From NCBI RefSeq assembly GCF_000716605.1, contig NZ_JNXE01000027.1, forward strand, positions 1 through 64,000: a stretch of DNA of 64,000 nt, read 5' to 3'. Under the pieces are notes generated by a model. The model searched no databases. It had not been told where the DNA came from and saw only the letters and a list, made by a program, of their open reading frames with translations. A program made the position numbers and the translations under genes. The stretch comes from Streptomyces sp. NRRL F-525 (lineage in GTDB: Bacteria; Actinomycetota; Actinomycetes; Streptomycetales; Streptomycetaceae). The stretch's first letter is position 1, and the number at the start of each line of letters is the position of its first letter. Shown piece after piece: positions 58,868 through 64,000 of this stretch.

Positions 58868-59542
58868 TCAGCCGGAGGCCGGGCGGAACAGCATCCCCGC
58901 CAGCGCCCGGAACACCTCCTCCGGGTCCTGCTCGCCCACCGCCCCGTCCAGGTTGTGGCCCAGCAGCAGCGTCGCGAAGCCGTGTGCCAGGGACCACGCG
59001 GCGACACCGGCGAGGCGGTCGTCGGGGCCGCGGCCCTCGGGGGGCACCGCGGAGACGGCGTGGCGCAGGGCGTCGGTGGCGAGGGCGCGGGCCGTGGTGA
59101 GTTCGAGGTCGCCGTCGCGCAACAGCTCGGGCGCGAACATCACTTGGAAGTGCGCGGGATGCTCGCGCGCGAACCGCACGTACCGTACGCCCGCGTCCTT
59201 CAGGTCCGCCGCCTCCCCGACCGCGCCGGCCAGCAGTCCGAACCCCTCCGCCGCGATCGCCGTCAACAGCCCGGTGCGGTCCTTGAAGTGATGCGCCGGC
59301 GCCGCGTGCGAGACACCGGCACGGCGGGCGAGATCCCGCAGGCTCAGCGCGGCCGGGCCGTCGGCGGCGATGACGTCGAGCGCGGCGGTGAGGATCGCGC
59401 GGCGCAGATCGCCGTGGTGGTACGGGCGGCGGGTGCCCTTGGATGCCTTGGTGCTCTCGGCGGTCCCGGTGCGCTCCGTGGTCCCGGCGCTTTCCGCGCT
59501 CCCGGCGGTCTCGTCCGTCTTCGCGGGCTTGGCTGTGCTCAT
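58868..59542 (-). CDS. TetR-family regulator (WHG/TetR_C_13-type)
   Basis: A 224-residue TetR protein. After a Ser/Thr/Ala/Glu tail (about 1-38) the HTH reads YHHGDLRRAILTAALDVIAADGPAALSLRDLARRAGVSHAAPAHHFKDRTGLL (about 41-91), the form seen in the WHG subgroup. The ligand domain contains the FAREHPAHFQVMFAPEL hallmark of that subgroup. It is divergent from the SCO6745-family gene with 106 bp between. Two matching pseudo-palindromes there are probable operators. Confidence 0.9.
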   Translation of the reverse strand: MSTAKPAKTDETAGSAESAGTTERTGTAESTKASKGTRRPYHHGDLRRAILTAALDVIAADGPAALSLRDLARRAGVSHAAPAHHFKDRTGLLTAIAAEGFGLLAGAVGEAADLKDAGVRYVRFAREHPAHFQVMFAPELLRDGDLELTTARALATDALRHAVSAVPPEGRGPDDRLAGVAAWSLAHGFATLLLGHNLDGAVGEQDPEEVFRALAGMLFRPASG

Positions 59543-59560
59543 GGTCAGCAGCGTACGCCA

Positions 59561-59614
59561 AATCTAGGCATTGACAAGTTCGGGCGGGTGAGGCAATCTA
59601 GTCAGTGTCAAGTT
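59561..59614. promoter_or_regulatory. Two 20-bp operator-like repeats between tetR and the divergent gene
   Basis: AATCTAGGCATTGACAAGTT (59561-59580) and AATCTAGTCAGTGTCAAGTT (59595-59614) are 17/20 identical, 34 bp apart. Each holds the 15-bp pseudo-palindrome CTnGnCAnTGnCnAG. The first also supplies a TTGACA -35-like hexamer. Confidence 0.7.
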
Positions 59615-59648
59615 GTGGAACGGCCGGGACGCGACGAGGAGTTACGTC

Positions 59649-60557
59649 ATGTCGGAAAGTGTGCGTGGAGCGGAGACCGCGAAAAGCCTCCCCACCGTGG
59701 AGCTGAGCCGCGTGCGCCAGCTCTGGCATCTGCTCGAACCCCTGCACGCGGTGCTGTATTACGCGCCGGAGGTCTTCGAGGAGGCCGCCGCGCTCGGATA
59801 CGGGACCGAGGAGCGCTGGCCGAGCTACTTCCCGTTGCGTGCCGCGCCGTTGGGCCCGGTCGGCAGTGAGCGGGTGGCCTCCGCCTTCTACAGCTTCAAC
59901 CCCCGCCTGGTCGCCGAGCACATCGACCCGGCGTGGAGCACCGCGAGCCCGGACGCCGTACTGAAGGCGAGGCTGCGCGGCATGGACCGGGCCTACCGCG
60001 CGATATTCGGCGACCGCGTCGACAGCCCCGAGCTGGCGGAGGCCGCCGCCCTCGCCCGCCGCGCCGCCGAGGCGGCGAACACCGCGGGGCGCCAACTCGC
60101 CGCGGCCAACGCCGAGTTGCCCTGGCCCGCGGAACCCCACCTCCAGCTGTGGCAGGCGGCCACGATCCTGCGCGAACACCGGGGCGACGGCCACCTCGCC
60201 GCCCTCCTCGTCGCCGGCCTCGACCCGGTCGAGTCCCTGGTCTCCTTCGCCGCGGTCGGCGCCGCCTCCGTCCAGCGCTTCGAGAGCCGGGGCTGGAGCG
60301 GGGAGGAATGGGCGGCGGCCCGCGAACGGCTGGTGGCCCGAGGCGTCATAGACGACAGGGGTACGGCGACGCGGGCGGGCCGCGATCTGCGCCAGGAGGT
60401 CGAACACCGCACCGACCAACTGGCCGCCGCGCCCTGGGAGTTCCTCGGCCGGACCGACACCGATCGACTCGCCGACCTGCTGGGGGAGTTCTGGGTCGCC
60501 GTACTGGGCTCCGGGCTGCTGCCCTCGGAGTCGACGCTGGGCATCGGCAAGGTCTGA
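59649..60557 (+). CDS. SCO6745-family protein (SalK-like, winged-helix fold)
   Basis: A 302-residue soluble helical protein of the actinobacterial SCO6745 family, recognised from LWHLLEPLHAVLYYAPEVFEEAAALGY at the N-terminus and AEPHLQLWQAATILREHRGDGHLAALLVAGLDPVESLVSFAA in the middle. The C-terminal part resembles a winged helix (RFESRGWSGEEWAAARERLVARGVIDDRGTATRAG). ATG 59649 follows GAGGAG. Function is unknown; its divergent TetR gene probably controls it. The stop codon lies inside a 12-bp tandem repeat. Confidence 0.83.
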   Translation: MSESVRGAETAKSLPTVELSRVRQLWHLLEPLHAVLYYAPEVFEEAAALGYGTEERWPSYFPLRAAPLGPVGSERVASAFYSFNPRLVAEHIDPAWSTASPDAVLKARLRGMDRAYRAIFGDRVDSPELAEAAALARRAAEAANTAGRQLAAANAELPWPAEPHLQLWQAATILREHRGDGHLAALLVAGLDPVESLVSFAAVGAASVQRFESRGWSGEEWAAARERLVARGVIDDRGTATRAGRDLRQEVEHRTDQLAAAPWEFLGRTDTDRLADLLGEFWVAVLGSGLLPSESTLGIGKV

Positions 60558-60596
60558 GGGAAGTTCTGAGGAGAGGTCTGAGGAAAGGTCTGAGGG
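60549..60596 (+). repeat. Four 12-bp tandem repeats at the gene end
   Basis: The units are AAGGTCTGAGGG, AAGTTCTGAGGA, GAGGTCTGAGGA and AAGGTCTGAGGG. The first unit contains the TGA stop of the preceding gene. Each unit repeats TCTGAGG, so in-frame stops (TGA) recur with the period of the repeat. Degenerate GGTCTG copies continue to about 60635. Confidence 0.75.
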
Positions 60597-60849
60597 GGTG
60601 AGGGCCTGACGGTCTGGCGGTCCGGCGGTCTGAGAGAGCGTGAAATCCGGGGCGGAGTAAGGGGACTAAGGAGAGGGGGTGAGGGAAGCCGGTACTTCGG
60701 CCTGTTCCACCGTTGCGGCACAGGCGAGTTGCGAGTCATGCGGGCTTAGGTCCTGTATGCCCGTGACGCGTCCGCCGCTACCGTGGGGACCAGGCAATAT
60801 CCGCCCCTGCAGGGGCGGGGCCGGGTGAGCAAGGGGAGGGGCGCACGTG

Positions 60850-61587
60850 ATGCGTCTGAGGGGTGGGGCGGCCATTGCCGCCCTGGTCATGTTGACGGTC
60901 GCCGGATGCAAGACGGACACCACGGGAACGGGAGACTCCGGTCCCCAGGCGACGGCCGGTGGAGGTGCCGGCACGGGTTCCGGCGGGGGCGCGGCCCTGA
61001 CCGCCGCCGAGGCCCTGCCCGTGAAGGGGCGTGCGCCGAAGACGGGTTACTCCCGTGAACGGTTCGGCACCGCCTGGGCCGACACGGACTCCAACAGCTG
61101 CGACACCAGGGACGACATCCTCAAACGGGACCTGAAGCAGGTGAAGTTCACCGACGGCGACTGCAAGGTGTCGTACGGCGTCCTCGAATCCGATCCGTAC
61201 TCCGGCAAGGAAGTCGTCTACAAGCGCGGCGCCAGCCTCGTCGACATCGACCACCTGGTCGCCCTCTCGGACGCCTGGCAGAAGGGCGCCAAGTACTGGG
61301 ACGCCAGCAAGCGCATAGCTCTCGCCAACGACCCGCTCAACCTCCTCACCGTCGGCGCCAGCCCCAACCGCAGCAAGGGCGACGGCGACACGGCGACCTG
61401 GGTGCCGCCCAAGGCGTACCGGTGCACGTATGTCGCCGCGCAGGTCGCCGTGAAGAAGAAGTACGGGCTGTGGGTCACCTCGGCGGAGAAGGCCGCGATG
61501 GTGAAGGTCCTCTCCACCTGCTCCAAGCAGGCCCTGCCGACCGGGGGAAACCCGACGAACGCGCCGGCGAGGTTCCACGCGAACTGA
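60850..61587 (+). CDS. Secreted lipoprotein HNH-type nuclease (DUF1524/GmrSD-C-like)
   Basis: A 245-residue protein with a lipoprotein signal (LTVAGC lipobox, Cys about 18) and a Gly/Thr linker. The DUF1524 HNH-type domain follows: GYSRERFGTAWADTDSNSCDTRDDIL, VDIDHLVALSDAWQKGA (catalytic DH), and NDPLNLLTVGASPNRSKGDGDTATW. Such proteins are common secreted nucleases of actinobacteria. ATG 60850 is used; the adjoining GTG 60847 is equally placed after AGGGGAGGGG. It could supply nucleotides or act against other cells; neither is shown. Confidence 0.87.
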   Translation: MRLRGGAAIAALVMLTVAGCKTDTTGTGDSGPQATAGGGAGTGSGGGAALTAAEALPVKGRAPKTGYSRERFGTAWADTDSNSCDTRDDILKRDLKQVKFTDGDCKVSYGVLESDPYSGKEVVYKRGASLVDIDHLVALSDAWQKGAKYWDASKRIALANDPLNLLTVGASPNRSKGDGDTATWVPPKAYRCTYVAAQVAVKKKYGLWVTSAEKAAMVKVLSTCSKQALPTGGNPTNAPARFHAN

Positions 61588-61652
61588 GCGCTCGCGCCCT
61601 CCTTGTGCCTACCACGTACGAGAGGTGAGGATCTCCCCTGCCCAAGTCGATG

Positions 61653-61742
61653 TATCCGTAAAGGAATCGGCAAGCGGGAAACGGATATGTGTGGCAACTC
61701 GGGTCGGTTTACCGGGTAGCGGTCAAGATCGGATCATGATCC
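61653..61742. promoter_or_regulatory. Palindromes upstream of the RHS-type gene
   Basis: TATCCGT (61653-61659) and ACGGATA (61681-61687) form an inverted repeat with a 21-bp spacer. GGATCATGATCC (61731-61742) is a perfect 12-bp palindrome. Both lie in the 299-bp gap before the RHS-type gene and are candidate regulator sites. Confidence 0.4.
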
Positions 61743-61886
61743 CTTCTCGGGTCTGTTCGATCTGTGTGTGAAGCATGCAAGATCTGTGCGTTTCTGCGAC
61801 TTCTCTGTCAGGACCCGGTCAAGCGGTAACTGACGGCGGGACAACCGCAGTTGCGCCCTTGTCTGCTGACCGTTGGAGTCCTCGCC

Positions 61887-64000
61887 GTGCGCATCCGGCC
61901 CGCTCGCCGTGTTCGCTCACCCCGCCGTACGCGACGCGCCCGCCGCGGCGTCGCCCTGCTCCTGCTGACCACGCTCGCCCTCCTGTGGACGACGCAGCAG
62001 GCGATGGCCGACGGGATCGAACTGCACGCCGTGGACGTCTCGTTGCCGAGCCTGTCCTCGCTCACGGCCTGGCTGAAGGATCCGCACTGGGGCCGGCTGC
62101 CGGGGGAGAAGTCGGGCACGGCGGCGGGGAAGAAGCACCATGTCTCCGCCGCCGCGACCGAGGCGCACCGGGGCGCGGGCCGCAAGCCTGGCAAGGGCAA
62201 GGGCGAACTCGCCGCGTACCACGCGCACCAGGCGTCCGTGAAGCAGGGGAAGAGCGCCACCGGCAAGGCCGGTTTCAACGCGAGGACGAGCAAGCGGGAC
62301 GCGGGCAAGTCCTCGCGGACCGACACGGTGTTCGACAACGCCGACGGGTCCCTCACCAGGCAGTTGTCCACCACACCCGTCAACTACCAGGTCAGCAAGG
62401 GCACATGGGCCCCCATCGACGTGGACGTGCGGGCCGGGCCCGACGGGCGGTGGCACGAGAAGGCCAACTCCCTCGACGTCGACTTCGCGGCCAAGGCCGA
62501 CGACTCCACGCTCGTCTCCCTCGCCCCTGACGAACAGCACTCCGTCGCCTACGAGTTGAAGGGCGCCCAGGCCGTCAAGGGCACCGCGGACGGCTCGCGC
62601 GTGACCTACCCGGGCGTCCTCACCGACACCGATCTCCAGGTCGCCCCCACCGCCACCGGCGTGAAGGAAGCGGTCGTCCTGCACTCCGCGGACGCCGGCA
62701 ACTCCTGGACCTTCCCGCTCCACCTCAAGGGACTGACTCCCGCCCAGCAGAAGGACGGCTCGATCCTCCTGCGCGACGCCGCCGGGAAGACCGTAGAGCG
62801 CATCCCTCCGTCGTACGCCTATGACTCGAAGGTCGACCAGCGCTCCGGCGACCCGACCACCACCCACGACGTGACCACGGCCCTCGTGCGGGACGGCAGT
62901 GGCTACGCGCTGAAGATCACCCTCGACGACGCCTGGCTGAAGGACACGCACCGCGTCTTCCCCGTGACCGTCGACCCGACGGTCACCGACGGCTGGACCA
63001 CCACCTACGCCGAGTCGGGCTCGGACTCGACCGGTGACCACTCCTACGAGCAGACGATCAAGGTCGGTTCGTACGACGCGGGCACGCACGACGCGGTGAG
63101 TTTCATCAACCACTGGGACACCGCCTGGGACTCGAGCGGTCTGACCGTCACCGCGGCGTCCCTGAAGCTGTTCACCACCTGGTCCCCGACCTGCGACCCC
63201 GAGCGTTTCGACGTCGCCCTCGTCACGCAGGCGTGGACGCCCGAGGGTGTCACCACCTACCCCGGGCCGACGCACGGCAGCACCTCCATCGGAGGCGGGA
63301 GCCCGAGCGTGGCGGCGGCCTGTCTGAACAAGGGGGCCGACCGGACCGTCGGTGACTTCACGACCGTCTCCCTGTCGACCTCGGCGATCCAGGGCTGGTT
63401 CAGCGGGACGACGGCCGACTACGGTCTGGCGCTCTACGCGGCTACGACCGACGCCGTGCACTGGAAGCAGTTCGGCTCCTTCAACGACCCCGGATACGGC
63501 CCGGTCCTCTCGGTCACCTACACCGGCAACACCGCCCCCCAGCTGTACGAGCAGTTCCCCGCCGACAACGCGGTCGTCGGCACCACCACCCCCGAACTCA
63601 CCGCCTGGGCGGGCGGCGCCAACTCCTCGGGCAGCGCGGGCAATTACCAGTTCAAGGTCTACGACGCGAACAACGCCCTGGTCGCCGACTCGGGCCTGGT
63701 CTCCACCGGCGACTGGACCGTGCCGGCCGGGAAGCTGGCCTGGGGCAAGAACTACAACTGGGAAGTGCAGGCGTACGACTCGGCGACCGGGCTCTATTCG
63801 CCCGCCGATCCCTACGAGTTGTCCGTCCAGGTACCCCAGCCCGCCGTCACCTCGGAGCTGTCGCAGAACAGCAGTGACCACGGCTTCGACGCGTCCATCG
63901 GCAACTACACGACCTCCGACACGGACGCCTCCATCTCCACCGTCGGCCCGTCCCTCGACGTCGAGCGCGACTACAACTCCCGTGACCCGCGCTGGACCGG
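61887..64000 (+). CDS. Secreted DNRLRE/RHS-type repeat protein, 5' part (truncated by window)
   Basis: At least 704 residues, open to the last base. The GTG at 61887 has GGAG 8 bp upstream. A very basic n-region (about 1-20, RIRPARRVRSPRRTRRARR) precedes a hydrophobic Sec core (GVALLLLTTLALLWTTQQAMA). A basic linker and beta-rich N-terminal domains follow. A DNRLRE-type region is seen (about 370-540, SFINHWDTAWDSSGLTVTAASLKLFTTW). The last visible residues, SLDVERDYNSRDPRWT, are the start typical of an RHS/YD-repeat shell. The full gene is probably several kilobases, with a C-terminal toxin domain and an immunity gene beyond the window; that part is inferred. Confidence 0.85.
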   Translation, partial: MRIRPARRVRSPRRTRRARRGVALLLLTTLALLWTTQQAMADGIELHAVDVSLPSLSSLTAWLKDPHWGRLPGEKSGTAAGKKHHVSAAATEAHRGAGRKPGKGKGELAAYHAHQASVKQGKSATGKAGFNARTSKRDAGKSSRTDTVFDNADGSLTRQLSTTPVNYQVSKGTWAPIDVDVRAGPDGRWHEKANSLDVDFAAKADDSTLVSLAPDEQHSVAYELKGAQAVKGTADGSRVTYPGVLTDTDLQVAPTATGVKEAVVLHSADAGNSWTFPLHLKGLTPAQQKDGSILLRDAAGKTVERIPPSYAYDSKVDQRSGDPTTTHDVTTALVRDGSGYALKITLDDAWLKDTHRVFPVTVDPTVTDGWTTTYAESGSDSTGDHSYEQTIKVGSYDAGTHDAVSFINHWDTAWDSSGLTVTAASLKLFTTWSPTCDPERFDVALVTQAWTPEGVTTYPGPTHGSTSIGGGSPSVAAACLNKGADRTVGDFTTVSLSTSAIQGWFSGTTADYGLALYAATTDAVHWKQFGSFNDPGYGPVLSVTYTGNTAPQLYEQFPADNAVVGTTTPELTAWAGGANSSGSAGNYQFKVYDANNALVADSGLVSTGDWTVPAGKLAWGKNYNWEVQAYDSATGLYSPADPYELSVQVPQPAVTSELSQNSSDHGFDASIGNYTTSDTDASISTVGPSLDVERDYNSRDPRWT

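Noticed and set aside
55492..59007. Open frame of over 1100 codons antisense to mfd
   Set aside because: mfd on the + strand has all helicase motifs; the antisense frame has no start context or recognisable domain and runs across a neighbouring gene.
61917..63881. Long open frame antisense to the RHS-type gene
   Set aside because: Composition is typical of GC-biased antisense frames (Val/Gly/Arg/Asp-rich) and the + strand has a signal peptide, ribosome site and recognisable domains.

Overview
The window is high-GC actinobacterial chromosome with the codon bias, GTG starts, ATGA/GTGA gene overlaps and gene families of Streptomyces. The order mfd, ABC exporter, prs-glmU, ppc, tamR/tam, galTEK matches what I recall of the S. 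coelicolor core chromosome, so most of the window is conserved core with small accessory islands. The first 40 bases are not genomic: they contain an Illumina Nextera adapter, so base 1 is an untrimmed contig end.

Layout. 0-9 kb: a nitrate/nitrite-sensing-type histidine kinase, a Tat-exported peptidoglycan-recognition amidase, an ABC-F ATPase and two tandem membrane-anchored beta-propeller proteins. 9-14.6 kb: regulatory island with a NarL-type regulator whose receiver lacks its phosphoacceptor Asp, an XRE/DUF5753 + DUF397 + anti-sigma-like ATPase triad, an XRE-TPR protein, an unknown protein and a methyltransferase. 14.7-20.2 kb: galactose locus, with a sodium/solute symporter and small membrane partner divergent from galT-galE-galK. 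20.2-24.5 kb: MFS exporter with small partner, sulfotransferase, GNAT acetyltransferase and a TTA-containing LuxR response regulator. 24.4-26.5 kb: tamR/tam divergon with a four-site 15-bp-phased operator, VOC protein and a small CsbD-like gene. 26.5-31.3 kb: desaturase-TetR operon divergent from ppc. 31.3-36.2 kb: glmU-prs-rplY-pth and tRNA-Gln.

36.3-49.7 kb: an orphan kinase, then the most interesting region (38-43.2 kb). It has a YwqJ-type deaminase with a SUKH-3 immunity-type protein on one strand. Divergent from it are two coupled genes, each fusing a toxin-type catalytic domain to a SUKH immunity domain in one polypeptide: WHH-type HNH nuclease + SUKH, and HxE/C..C deaminase + SUKH-4 with a long Pro/Gly-rich linker. 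None has a recognisable export signal. This is followed by a DivIVA-like coiled-coil protein, a His-rich Tat-exported PHP-domain protein and an acetate-type symporter with a DUF485 partner.

49.6-58.8 kb: DHA2 drug exporter, MacB/FtsX-like ABC exporter and mfd. 58.9-64 kb: TetR/SCO6745-family divergon with two matching pseudo-palindromes, a lipoprotein HNH nuclease, and the 5' part of a large secreted DNRLRE/RHS-type protein cut by the window end.

Short regulatory DNA is a feature of this window. Five of the divergent intergenic regions hold clear repeated or palindromic motifs, and one imperfect palindromic repeat family recurs at the 3' ends of four genes. No insertion sequence, prophage, CRISPR array or rRNA was seen. 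Domain names are from recognition of motifs by eye; no search was run.
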